The notes beneath the pieces are model-generated. The model ran no database searches. It was not told where the DNA came from and was given only the letters and a program-made list of their open reading frames with translations. Of a stretch of DNA of 64,000 nt, positions 55,266 to 63,752 are shown in pieces. The first letter of the stretch is position 1. Each line of letters begins with the position of its first letter. The position numbers were made by a program, and so were the translations under genes. Source of the DNA: Trinickia caryophylli (GTDB taxonomy: Bacteria; Pseudomonadota; Gammaproteobacteria; Burkholderiales; Burkholderiaceae); the NCBI RefSeq assembly GCF_034424545.1, contig NZ_CP139971.1:1612001-1676000 (forward strand), read 5' to 3'.

Positions 55266-56477
55266 CTATGCATCGGATCGATGGCTCGCACCGACCGCGA
55301 GGCCCGCGCCGTGCAGCCGTTCGATCAACTGGCGCACTTCGCGCGTTGCGCGCGTATGCGGGCGCTGCGGCGATTCGGCAAGCACGACGAAGCGCTCGAG
55401 CACGGGCCCGACGATGCGCGCCGATGCCAGCCGCGCATCGAGCCGGCCTGGCGAGACCGACGCGATGGCATAGCCGCCGCCTGCGGCGACGATCTCGTGC
55501 TGCAGCCGCACCGAATCCACCTCCACGGCAACCTGGAGCGTCAGCGCGTGCTCCCGGGCCAGGCGATCGAGGCGCCCGCGCAGCGGATGCGGCCGCGCGG
55601 GAACGACGAGCGGCACACCGGATAGCCGGCGCAGCGCAACGTCCTTGCCTTCGACCATCTCGTCCCCGCTACGTCCGACCAGATGCAGCGGTACCTTGGC
55701 GAGTACGCGAGCGTCCCGGATGCTCGCCTTGTCCTCGCGCAGCACCATGGCCATGTCGAGGCGGCCTTGCCGCAAATGCTCGTCGAGCAGCGCGCTCGCG
55801 CCTTCGACGAGATGGAGCCGCACGCCGGGCAGCGCGTTTCGTACCGCGGCGAAAATCGGCCCGGCGAACTGATCGACCGCGGAGGGAAGCAGCCCGACAA
55901 GTACCTCGCCGGCGGGCTGGCCACGGGCGTTGCGGATATCGTCCGCAAGCGCCTGCGCTTTCGCGGCGAGATCGGACACGCGCGGGAGGACATATTCGCC
56001 GAAGTCCGTGAGTACGACGCCGCGGCCCGTACGCCGGAAAAGGCGCTCCTTGCATTGCTGCTCGAGCAGGGCGATGTTGCGGCTGACGAGCGACTGAGGC
56101 ATGTCGAGCGCCGCGGCTGCCTTGCTGAGGCTGCCCAACGCGGCCACGCGCACGAACACGAGCCAACGTTGATCGACGATGGCAGGCGTATCGCGGGCGG
56201 CATGCACGTCGACCTTGACGTTCGCGGGCACACGGTCTTTGCGTACACGCGGCTGCTCCTCGGCGGACGGGGCATGTACGTTCGATGGCGTTCGATCCTT
56301 GCCCTCCTCGCGAACGAGCCGCATGCACGCTTCGATGACGGCGGCCGGCGGGTGTGCGCTGCCGCGCTCGTATCGGCTGATGGACGATTGCTCGATGCCC
56401 AGCAATGCGGCGAACGCTTTCTGGCTGCGGCCGCTGCGTGCCTGTCGGATGAGCTCGGCGATGGTGGCGGTGCTCAT
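55266..56477 (-). CDS. XRE-LysR fusion transcriptional regulator
   Basis: A 403-residue regulator with two DNA-binding domains. Residues 1-60 form a Cro/C1 (XRE) helix-turn-helix: RSQKAFAALLGIEQSSISRY followed by ERGSAHPP. After a 40-residue polar linker, residues about 100-160 form a LysR helix-turn-helix (AALGSLSKAAAALDMPQSLV, SRNIALLEQQCKERLFRR), and the rest is a LysR effector-binding domain (GEVLVGLLPSAVDQFAGPIF, VVPARPHPLRGRLDRLA). LysR proteins are normally about 300 residues with one HTH, so this is a fusion. It precedes the catabolic genes on the same strand and likely controls them. Confidence 0.9.
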   Translation of the reverse strand: MSTATIAELIRQARSGRSQKAFAALLGIEQSSISRYERGSAHPPAAVIEACMRLVREEGKDRTPSNVHAPSAEEQPRVRKDRVPANVKVDVHAARDTPAIVDQRWLVFVRVAALGSLSKAAAALDMPQSLVSRNIALLEQQCKERLFRRTGRGVVLTDFGEYVLPRVSDLAAKAQALADDIRNARGQPAGEVLVGLLPSAVDQFAGPIFAAVRNALPGVRLHLVEGASALLDEHLRQGRLDMAMVLREDKASIRDARVLAKVPLHLVGRSGDEMVEGKDVALRRLSGVPLVVPARPHPLRGRLDRLAREHALTLQVAVEVDSVRLQHEIVAAGGGYAIASVSPGRLDARLASARIVGPVLERFVVLAESPQRPHTRATREVRQLIERLHGAGLAVGASHRSDA

Positions 56478-56587
56478 GATTCGATGGATCGATGGCGATG
56501 CATGTCGTGCATAGAGATGGAAATGGACTGACTGAACCGCGGCGTCGAACCAGGCAAGGCCCGTCGCGGGCGTGCAGCCGCTGGTGC

Positions 56588-57505
56588 TCAATCGGCCGAC
56601 GCGCGATCCATGGCGGCAACAGCCTCTTTGAGCAGGCCGCGCATCCATGCGAGCCCCGGATCGCTCGTTCGATGCTTGTGCCACTGAACGGCTTGCCGCA
56701 TTTGCGGCATTGCAAGCGGCAGCGGGCGGATCGTGACGGGCAAGGTACGGGCGGCCTGCCGGGCGAGCCGCACGTGCATCGTCGCTACGCGATGCGTACC
56801 GACCACGAGGTGCGCGGGCGACAGAAAACTGAACGTGCTCGCCTCGACCTGCCGCTTGATGCCGAGACGCTGCATGAACCAGTCTTCGAGCGCGATGCCG
56901 TCGCCGGGCTGCACGACCACGTGGCCCGCCGTCATATAGCGCTCTTCCGTCATCTCGCCGCTGGCGAGACGGCCCTCGTTCCACAGGACGCAGCAGAACG
57001 CCTCTTCGAACAACTGCTCCGACGGGTGCTCGGGCGAGCAGTAGTCCTTCGGAATGATCAGCAGATCGGCCTCGCCGCGCTCGAGCACGCGTTGCGGCTG
57101 CGTGGCCTGAGGCCGCAACTCGAAGCGCACCCCGGGCGCCTGCGCGTACGCGAGTTGGAGCACGTGTGGCATGAGCGTCATCATCGTATAGTCGGATACG
57201 AGCATGCGGAAGAGCCGGTTTGCTTGAGAGGGAACGAACAGCGGCCGAGCGGCGACCGTTGCATCCACGCGTACGAGGATATCGCGCACCGCATCTTTCA
57301 ATCCCTGCGCGCGCGAGGTCAACTCCATCTTGCGGCCGACCTGCACCAGCAATTCATCGCCGAAGTATTCGCGCAGCCGTGCGAGCGCATTGCTCATGGC
57401 GGATTGGCTCAGATGGATTTTTTCGGCTGCCCGGCTGATGCTTTCTTCAGTCAAAAGTGCATCGAGTGCCACGAGCAGATTCAGATCGAGCTTGTTGAAG
57501 CGCAT
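56588..57505 (-). CDS. LysR family transcriptional regulator (NodD/NahR-like)
   Basis: A 305-residue regulator. The N-terminal HTH is MRFNKLDLNLLVALDALLTE, ESISRAAEKIHLSQSAMSNA, then LARLREYFGDELLVQVGRKM, the pattern of the NodD/NahR/LinR subgroup that often responds to aromatic inducers. The C-terminal effector domain is complete. It is transcribed away from the outer membrane protein gene across 302 bases that contain a strong inverted repeat, the usual layout of a LysR activator and its target operon. Confidence 0.94.
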   Translation of the reverse strand: MRFNKLDLNLLVALDALLTEESISRAAEKIHLSQSAMSNALARLREYFGDELLVQVGRKMELTSRAQGLKDAVRDILVRVDATVAARPLFVPSQANRLFRMLVSDYTMMTLMPHVLQLAYAQAPGVRFELRPQATQPQRVLERGEADLLIIPKDYCSPEHPSEQLFEEAFCCVLWNEGRLASGEMTEERYMTAGHVVVQPGDGIALEDWFMQRLGIKRQVEASTFSFLSPAHLVVGTHRVATMHVRLARQAARTLPVTIRPLPLAMPQMRQAVQWHKHRTSDPGLAWMRGLLKEAVAAMDRASAD

Positions 57506-57611
57506 GCGCGCTGTCTCCGTTCAATGTCTTTTTTCCCGTGCCGTTGGCAATGCCTCGGCGCGTAGGCCGGCATCAGGGTTTTTCCCGAAAGTATTCAGGG
57601 CGCCAATACAG

Positions 57612-57641
57612 CGGATGGATGCAATCCATTTGAGCCATCCG
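57612..57641. promoter_or_regulatory. Nested inverted repeat, probable LysR operator
   Basis: Outer arms CGGATGG (57612-57618) and CCATCCG (57635-57641) enclose an inner dyad TGGAT-GCA-ATCCA (57616-57628). The site lies about 110 bases upstream of the LysR start and 170 before the catabolic operon, as expected for a LysR recognition site. The rest of 57506-57807 shows no gene. Confidence 0.6.
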
Positions 57642-57807
57642 TGAGCGCATCTTAATCTAAAGCCCATCTCGAGACGATCCGATCGGATCCTCGCATCGGG
57701 ATGCCCTGCCACGGTGCTTGCGTCGCTCCTGCGAGCGCGCTGCATCGCTGAACGACAAGACAGATGCCCGCGCGAAACGAATGAGCGCCGGCCAAGAGGA
57801 GACAAGA

Positions 57808-58734
57808 GTGGGTAAAGGATTCCGTGCGGTTGCCGCCGCCGGTTGCGCGTTATGCGCAGCGGCGGGCGTTGAAAATGTCTGGGCTTTCGAGGGTGGGGTT
57901 TCTCCTTATCCGGCAGGCGCGGTGGGGACGAATATCGCCGAGATGCCGCCCATTCCGGGGTTGTTCGCTTTGGAGCAATTCAATTACAGCTTTTCCAATG
58001 GGCTATACGGCAACAACGGCGAGAAGTTGCCGATTCCTTTTCGCACCTCGGCGTTTTCGGCAACCACGCGCCTGCTCGCCTCGTATCCTTTCACCGTGCT
58101 CGGCGCGCACGTGTATACACAACTCGTGCTGCCGGTCGTATCGCTGCACACGAACGTCATGGGCCGGCGCAACACGCAGAACGGCCTTTCGAACATCACG
58201 CTGTCCCCAGTCATCATGAGCTGGAAACTGGCGCAGAACCTGACCTTTACCTCCGGGTTCGACATTGCGTTCGAATCCGGTTCGTACAGTCCGGCGAAGG
58301 CGAGCGTGGCCGTGGGGTACACCTCGTTTCAACCCGTCGTTTCGCTGCGCTACAACGCGCCGAACGGGCTCGACCTGGGCACGGCCAATCGCGTGATGGT
58401 CAACCGCGAAAACGGCGAGACGGGTTATCGATCCGGTACCGGATACGTCGGCGAGTTCGAGGCCGGATGGAATTTCGGCAAATGGAAGCTCGGCGTGGTC
58501 GGCGCCTACATGAATCAGTTCACCGACGACAAGCTCAACGGCGTGACGATCGCCGGCAACCGCGCGAAGACACTCGCGCTCGGGCCTTCGATCGTCTACG
58601 ACGGCGGCGCCTACAACGTCAACCTCAATTACCAGCACGGCCTGTACGCGGCCAATACGTCGAAGAGCAACGCTATCTGGCTGAACGTGGCAATCCCGTT
58701 GTGGGCACACGTTCCGCACGGCGCGAGTCATTGA
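57808..58734 (+). CDS. Outer membrane protein of the phenol MetA/SphA-like family
   Basis: A 308-residue predicted outer-membrane beta-barrel of the MetA-pathway phenol-degradation-associated group, probably for uptake of an aromatic substrate. A signal peptide is present (FRAVAAAGCALCAAAGVENV ending WA). The barrel has alternating strands such as LSNITLSPVIMSWKLAQNLT and FTSGFDIAFESGSYSPA, and ends near IWLNVAIPLW. GTG at 57808 is preferred because GAGGAG lies six bases upstream and it places the signal peptide at the N-terminus; an ATG at 57781 is also in frame. First gene of the catabolic operon. Confidence 0.85.
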   Translation: MGKGFRAVAAAGCALCAAAGVENVWAFEGGVSPYPAGAVGTNIAEMPPIPGLFALEQFNYSFSNGLYGNNGEKLPIPFRTSAFSATTRLLASYPFTVLGAHVYTQLVLPVVSLHTNVMGRRNTQNGLSNITLSPVIMSWKLAQNLTFTSGFDIAFESGSYSPAKASVAVGYTSFQPVVSLRYNAPNGLDLGTANRVMVNRENGETGYRSGTGYVGEFEAGWNFGKWKLGVVGAYMNQFTDDKLNGVTIAGNRAKTLALGPSIVYDGGAYNVNLNYQHGLYAANTSKSNAIWLNVAIPLWAHVPHGASH

Positions 58735-58753
58735 AATACCTGAGAGGAATCGA

Positions 58754-59914
58754 ATGTTTCGTTACTTCCCCACGAATTACGTCTGGAATCTGTCCGTCGA
58801 TCTGGCGATCGAAATGGGCGCGCGTATCGGCGAAATCGAGGCCATGTGCGCACCGCTTCAGGAGGCGGCCAAACAGCCGGATGCCGAAGGCACCCGCGCA
58901 TTCAGGCAGGTCTGGTCCGCCATGGCCGATCGCCTGTGCGATCTCGCGCAGGAAGACGAAGCGAACGGCCGGATGCTCTCCGCCGGCGAAAAGCTCAAGC
59001 GTGCCTCGATCTACCTCATCACATGCGAGCGGCTGCAATCGCATGACGCGCCGGCGCGCATCGATCTCTATCGCCGCTCGCTCGATACGTTTTCGCGCGG
59101 CGTCGCCCTGCTCGGCGAAAACTGCGAACGCGTGACGATTCCATACGGGGAAGGGCACCTGTCGGGCCTGCTCGTCAAAGCGAAGGGCGAGGGCACGCGC
59201 CATCCGTTGCTCGTGCAACTGAATGGGCTCGATTCCACCAAGGAAATGAAATACCTCGTCGGTTTGCCGGGATGGCTCGCGCAACGCGGGGTGTCGTCGC
59301 TGATCGTCGATCAGCCCGGCACCGGCGAGGCGCTGCGGCTAGCTGGCATGCCGGCGGCCTACAACACGGAGGTCTGGGCCAGCAGAATCGTCGACTGGCT
59401 CGAGACGCGCGACGACGTCGATCCGCGCCGCATCGGCCTCGAAGGCGTTTCGCTCGGCGGCTATTACTGTCCGCGCGCGGTGGCGTTCGAGCCGCGCTTT
59501 GCGTGCGGCGTGGTGTGGGGCGCCAACCACGACTGGCGCGACGTGCAGAAAAAGCGCCTGCAGCGCGAGGGCAACTTCCCCGTTCCGCATTATTGGAATC
59601 ATGTCTGCTGGGTCTGGGGCGCGAAGGACATCGACGATTTCATGCGCATCGCCGAAGACGTGCATCTCGACGGCGTACTCGATCGGATCAAGGTACCGTT
59701 TCTCGTCACACATGGCGAGAAGGATTCGCAGATCCCCGTTTCCTGGGCGCATCGCACCTATGAACAACTCGTCAACAGCCCGAAGCGCGAACTGAAGATC
59801 TTCACGGAGCGCGAGGGCGGCGTTCAACACTCGAGCTTCGACAACTCGATCAACGCAGGCCACTACATCGCCGATTGGGTGGCCGAAACCCTGGGTGGGC
59901 GCACGGCGCTCTGA
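58754..59914 (+). CDS. Alpha/beta hydrolase with helical N-terminal domain (FrsA/DHPON hydrolase-like)
   Basis: A 386-residue hydrolase. An about 120-residue helical N-terminal domain precedes the alpha/beta core, as in 2,6-dihydroxypseudooxynicotine hydrolase and FrsA-like proteins. The nucleophile elbow is GLEGVSLGGYYCPRAV, the acid is likely in THGEKDSQIPV, and the histidine is in EGGVQHSSFDN. Relatives split C-C bonds of aromatic-derived diketones. It follows the outer membrane protein gene by 19 bases and precedes an extradiol-type dioxygenase, which supports a ring-fission-product hydrolase role (inference). Confidence 0.87.
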   Translation: MFRYFPTNYVWNLSVDLAIEMGARIGEIEAMCAPLQEAAKQPDAEGTRAFRQVWSAMADRLCDLAQEDEANGRMLSAGEKLKRASIYLITCERLQSHDAPARIDLYRRSLDTFSRGVALLGENCERVTIPYGEGHLSGLLVKAKGEGTRHPLLVQLNGLDSTKEMKYLVGLPGWLAQRGVSSLIVDQPGTGEALRLAGMPAAYNTEVWASRIVDWLETRDDVDPRRIGLEGVSLGGYYCPRAVAFEPRFACGVVWGANHDWRDVQKKRLQREGNFPVPHYWNHVCWVWGAKDIDDFMRIAEDVHLDGVLDRIKVPFLVTHGEKDSQIPVSWAHRTYEQLVNSPKRELKIFTEREGGVQHSSFDNSINAGHYIADWVAETLGGRTAL

Positions 59915-59947
59915 TCTCCGATCATTTCTTCACAGATATTCGAACTC

Positions 59948-60904
59948 ATGAACATCATCGGACCCGATGCACTCGTCTTCGGCGTGGACGACGTGGCAAG
60001 CTGCAATCAGTACCTTCGCGACTACGGCCTCGTACCCGTGCGCGCGGACGCGACGGGCGGGCGCTTCGAAGCGCTGGACGGCACGGCGATCGAAATCCGG
60101 CGCGCGGATGACCCGGCGCTCCCGCCCTCGATCGGCACGGCGAGCATGCTGCGCAAGACGATCTATGGCGTGACCGATTCCGCCACCCTGGATGCCATCG
60201 CGGCGGAACTGCACCGGGACCGCGAAGTGCGCAGGCTCCCCGACGGGGCGATCGAGTCGGTCGACGATATGGGCTTCGCGCTCGGCTTTCAGGTCACGGC
60301 GAGGCGCTCGCTCGAACTGCCGGCGGAGCCTGTCAATGCTCCGGGCGCGCCGGCGCAACGCGGGCCGAACGTGGTCGGAGTGGCGGACGATGCCGATCTC
60401 ACGCCGCGAACGCTTTCGCATGTCGTCTATTTCGTGCCCGATGCGCAAAAGGCCGAGGCATTCTACGTGGAGCGCCTGGGCTTTCGCTGCACCGACCGCT
60501 TTACCGGCGTGGGGCCATTCCTTCGCCCGGCCGGCACGCTCGATCACCACACGCTCTTCATGATCGAGACGCCGCCGTTCATGAAGGGATGCGAGCACTT
60601 CACCTTTCATATGAGCGGACCGACCGCGGTGATGCAGGCCGGATCGCGTTTCGTCGCGAAGGGATACCAGTCGTTCTGGGGCCCCGGCCGCCACCGGTTC
60701 GGATCGAACTGGTTCTGGTATTTCAACAGCCCGCTCGGCTGCCATGTCGAATACGACGCGGATATGGACCTGCACGACGATAACTGGTTGGCGCGGGTGG
60801 CCCCGATGGGCGCGGATACGTCGCAACTGTTTCTCTTTCAACACCGCGAGAACTGGGCACCAGGCGGGCCGCGAGCGGCATTGGCCGACCCGGTCCGGTC
60901 GTAA
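59948..60904 (+). CDS. VOC family extradiol-type dioxygenase
   Basis: A 318-residue two-domain VOC protein (domain 1 about 5-120, domain 2 about 152-290). In domain 2 the residues His158 (RTLSHVVYFV), His217 (KGCEHFTFHM) and Glu268 (LGCHVEYDAD) are spaced like the 2-His-1-carboxylate iron ligands of type I extradiol dioxygenases (146, 210, 260 in BphC). It should therefore open a catechol-type ring. The ring substrate is unknown. It lies 33 bases after the hydrolase gene. Confidence 0.86.
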   Translation: MNIIGPDALVFGVDDVASCNQYLRDYGLVPVRADATGGRFEALDGTAIEIRRADDPALPPSIGTASMLRKTIYGVTDSATLDAIAAELHRDREVRRLPDGAIESVDDMGFALGFQVTARRSLELPAEPVNAPGAPAQRGPNVVGVADDADLTPRTLSHVVYFVPDAQKAEAFYVERLGFRCTDRFTGVGPFLRPAGTLDHHTLFMIETPPFMKGCEHFTFHMSGPTAVMQAGSRFVAKGYQSFWGPGRHRFGSNWFWYFNSPLGCHVEYDADMDLHDDNWLARVAPMGADTSQLFLFQHRENWAPGGPRAALADPVRS

Positions 60905-60921
60905 CGGCGCGGGGTGCAGCG

Positions 60922-61293
60922 ATGCAGGTAGCGCATTTGCCGATTCGGCTCGCGAGGCTGGACGAACTCGCGGATCCGGGGTCGCGCGGCTTCGATCCCG
61001 CCGGCCGCGGACGCGACACGTTGTTAATCGTCCGTCGCGGCGACGACGTATTCGCGTACCTCGATGCGTGCCCGCATTACGGCAATACGCCGATGGCATG
61101 GCGCAAGGACGCCTACCTGAACGGCGACGGCACGCGCATCGTTTGTCACGCGCACGGGGCGCAGTTCGATATCGCGACCGGGGTATGCCTCTCGGGGCCA
61201 TGCCTCGGTCAGCGGCTGACGCCGCTCGAAACGACGGTGGCGGACAACGGCGACATCTGCGTCTTCATGGGCGAGGCGCAGGCGCGCGTATGA
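60922..61293 (+). CDS. Rieske 2Fe-2S protein
   Basis: A 123-residue Rieske ferredoxin-like protein. Cluster ligands are CPHYGNTP and CHAHGAQFD, giving CxH-X22-CxxH; the spacing is longer than the common 15-17, due to an insert with YLNGDG. No oxygenase catalytic domain or terminal oxygenase gene is visible beside it, so it may donate electrons to an enzyme encoded elsewhere or past the right edge. It lies 17 bases after the dioxygenase gene. Confidence 0.9.
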   Translation: MQVAHLPIRLARLDELADPGSRGFDPAGRGRDTLLIVRRGDDVFAYLDACPHYGNTPMAWRKDAYLNGDGTRIVCHAHGAQFDIATGVCLSGPCLGQRLTPLETTVADNGDICVFMGEAQARV

Positions 61294-61402
61294 CGCGGCG
61301 CCGCTGCGGCCGCAAGAGGCCGGCCCGCAGCGCGATGCGAACACATTCAAAACAAGATGCCTGTCCGCGCGAGGCGCGGGCGGCATGAATCAGGAGACTG
61401 GT

Positions 61403-62530
61403 ATGACTTCCGTTCGGCATGTTCTCATCGTCGGGGGCGGCTTTTCCGGCATGGCCGCCGCTATTCAATGCGCGAAGCAGGGAATACGCGTCGATCTCGT
61501 CGAGATCGACGAGAAGTGGCGCGCCTATGGCGCGGGCATCAGCATCGGCGGTCCGACGCTGCGCGCGCTGAAAACGGTGGGCGTGCTCGATGCCGTGCTG
61601 GCGCGCGGCTATTGCGGCGATGGCGTCGATCTCTTCACCTGGAGCGGCACCCCGCTCGGGCAGTTGCCCACGCCTCGCGTGGCAGGGCCGGAAGTGCCGG
61701 GTGGCGGCGCCATCATGCGCCCGGTGCTGGCCGAGATCCTTTCGCAAGCGACGCGTGCGGCGGGCGTGAACGTGAGGCTCGGCTGCAGTTTCTCGCGTTT
61801 CGAGCCGCACGCGACGGGGGTGGACGTGACGCTCAGCGATGGCTCGCAAGCCACCTACGACCTCGTCATCGGTGCGGACGGTCTTTATTCGACCGTGCGG
61901 CAGGCCGTGTTTCCCGGCGCACCGCTGCCGCGCTACACGGGGCAGGGCGTGTGGCGTGCCGTCGTGCCGCGGCCGGCGGACATCATCCGCGCGACGATGT
62001 GGATGGGCCACAAGGTCAAGGCCGGCGTCAATCCGGTATCGCGCGACGAGATGTACGTCTTCGTCACCGAGGACCGTCCGGTCAACGACCGCGTCGATCC
62101 GCAGCAATGGCCGGAAATGCTGCGCGCGCTGCTCGAGCCGTTCACCGCGCCGCTCGTCCAATCGGTGCGTGCCGGGATCGGCGCGCATTCGAAGGTCATT
62201 TATCGCCCGCTCGAAAGCCTGTTGCTGCCGCAGCCATGGTTCGCGGGCCGCGTAGTGCTGATCGGCGATGCCGTGCATGCGACAACGCCGCACATGGCCG
62301 CCGGCGCCGGCATCGGCATAGAAGACGGGATCGTGCTCGCCGAGGAGCTGGGCCGCGCGGCGACGCTCGATGCGGCGTTGGCTGCCTTCCAGGCGCGCCG
62401 ATGGGACCGATGCCGCCTCGTCGTCGAAAACTCCGGGCGGCTTGGCGAGATCGAGGTGTGCGGCGGCGACAAGGCCGAGCACTCGCAAATCATGCGCGAG
62501 ACGCACATGAGCCTGGCGCAACCGATCTGA
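61403..62530 (+). CDS. FAD-dependent aromatic-ring monooxygenase
   Basis: A 375-residue class A flavoprotein monooxygenase. FAD site HVLIVGGGFSGMAAAIQCAK, DG motif VIGADGLYSTVRQAVFP and GD motif VVLIGDAVHATTPHMAAGAG are present in order. Such enzymes hydroxylate phenolic acids (for example salicylate or 6-hydroxynicotinate). The ATG at 61403 has AGGAG six bases upstream, better than the ATG at 61385. It may provide the dihydroxylated ring used by the upstream dioxygenase. Confidence 0.92.
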   Translation: MTSVRHVLIVGGGFSGMAAAIQCAKQGIRVDLVEIDEKWRAYGAGISIGGPTLRALKTVGVLDAVLARGYCGDGVDLFTWSGTPLGQLPTPRVAGPEVPGGGAIMRPVLAEILSQATRAAGVNVRLGCSFSRFEPHATGVDVTLSDGSQATYDLVIGADGLYSTVRQAVFPGAPLPRYTGQGVWRAVVPRPADIIRATMWMGHKVKAGVNPVSRDEMYVFVTEDRPVNDRVDPQQWPEMLRALLEPFTAPLVQSVRAGIGAHSKVIYRPLESLLLPQPWFAGRVVLIGDAVHATTPHMAAGAGIGIEDGIVLAEELGRAATLDAALAAFQARRWDRCRLVVENSGRLGEIEVCGGDKAEHSQIMRETHMSLAQPI

Positions 62531-62546
62531 GCCCGCGGAGGCCCTC

Positions 62547-63752
62547 ATGGAACAGAACGTCATCGCAACCGGCGCGCGGTTGCCGGTCGGACAGGCAGCC
62601 GTCGGGCGCTACAGCGTGGCCGGCGTGCTGGCCTTGCTCGTCGCGCATTGCGCTGGCATGGTCGATCTCGTCGCGCTGCCCGTCTGGGTCGGCACGCTGA
62701 TCGGCGACTATCGCCTCGATCCGCAACAGGCCGGCACATTGGCCACTTTGTTTCTGACCGGCGCCGTGGCCAGCAGCGTGCTGCTTTCGCCGCGCCTGAA
62801 CCGTCTCGAGGCGCGGCTCGTGTCCTCGGCCGGGTTTGCCATCGCGGCGGGAGCGTTCTTTCTCGCGTCGACTATCGACGGCTATGTGCCGATGGCGGCG
62901 CTCCACCTCGTTGCCGGGCTTGCCGTCGGCGGCAGTCTCAGCGTCACGCACGGAACGATCGGCCGCAGCCGCAATCCGCATCGCCTGTTCGCGATCGCGG
63001 GCCTGTCGCTCGGCTGTTTCGCCATCGCGTTTCTCGGCAGTACGCCCGGGCTCATCGCGTCCCGCGGCGGCCGCGTGCTCTTCCTCGTATTCGCCGGCGT
63101 CATGACGGTGGCCGCGGTTACCACGGCGGTGGCCTTTCCGAAGACGCACACGCGAAACGATGGTGCGGCGAACGCAGAAGCGCCGCTTTCGCGCGCGGTC
63201 TGGTGCGGCATGATCGGCGTGGCCTGCATGGGGCTGACACAGGCAATGGTGTTTTCGTTCCTGCAGCGCATCGGCCTCGACCGAGGCTTCGGCCTGCCGG
63301 CCGTCACGGGTGTGCTTATCGCACTGGGTCTCGTGAACCTGTTGCCGGCGCCGCTGGCGGGGTTGCTCGAAGCGCGCGTGCCTGGCGTTCGCGTCGTGCA
63401 ATGCGGCGCGCTCGCGCAGGCCGCCGTTGCCGTCACGATCGCACAGAGCGCGACATTCGCGCCTTACGCCGCATCGGCGTCGGTCTTCGCGGCTGTGATG
63501 ATTTTCACGCACACGTTCGCATTCGGCATGCTGGCGCGCCTCGACCACACCGGCCGCGCCGTCGCGGCCACGCCGGCGATGCTGATGACGGGCGCCGCCA
63601 TCGGCCCGATTCTCGGCGGCACGCTCGTCAAGCACTTCGGGTACGGCAGCCTCGGCGCCGCCGCGACGGCGATCGCCGTCATCGCGATCTTCTGCTTTTC
63701 GAAACTCGCGGATCGTCCGCGCCCTACTCTTTCCGGGAGCCCTTCCGAATGA
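62547..63752 (+). CDS. MFS transporter
   Basis: A 401-residue membrane protein with about twelve hydrophobic helices, for example VAGVLALLVAHCAGMVDLVALP and LATLFLTGAVASSVLLSPRL. The loop between helices 2 and 3 (LSPRLNRLEARLVSS) and the break after helix 6 (PKTHTRNDGAANAEAP) fit the major facilitator layout. It is probably the inner-membrane importer of the operon's aromatic substrate. Its stop overlaps the next gene's start (ATGA). Confidence 0.88.
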   Translation: MEQNVIATGARLPVGQAAVGRYSVAGVLALLVAHCAGMVDLVALPVWVGTLIGDYRLDPQQAGTLATLFLTGAVASSVLLSPRLNRLEARLVSSAGFAIAAGAFFLASTIDGYVPMAALHLVAGLAVGGSLSVTHGTIGRSRNPHRLFAIAGLSLGCFAIAFLGSTPGLIASRGGRVLFLVFAGVMTVAAVTTAVAFPKTHTRNDGAANAEAPLSRAVWCGMIGVACMGLTQAMVFSFLQRIGLDRGFGLPAVTGVLIALGLVNLLPAPLAGLLEARVPGVRVVQCGALAQAAVAVTIAQSATFAPYAASASVFAAVMIFTHTFAFGMLARLDHTGRAVAATPAMLMTGAAIGPILGGTLVKHFGYGSLGAAATAIAVIAIFCFSKLADRPRPTLSGSPSE

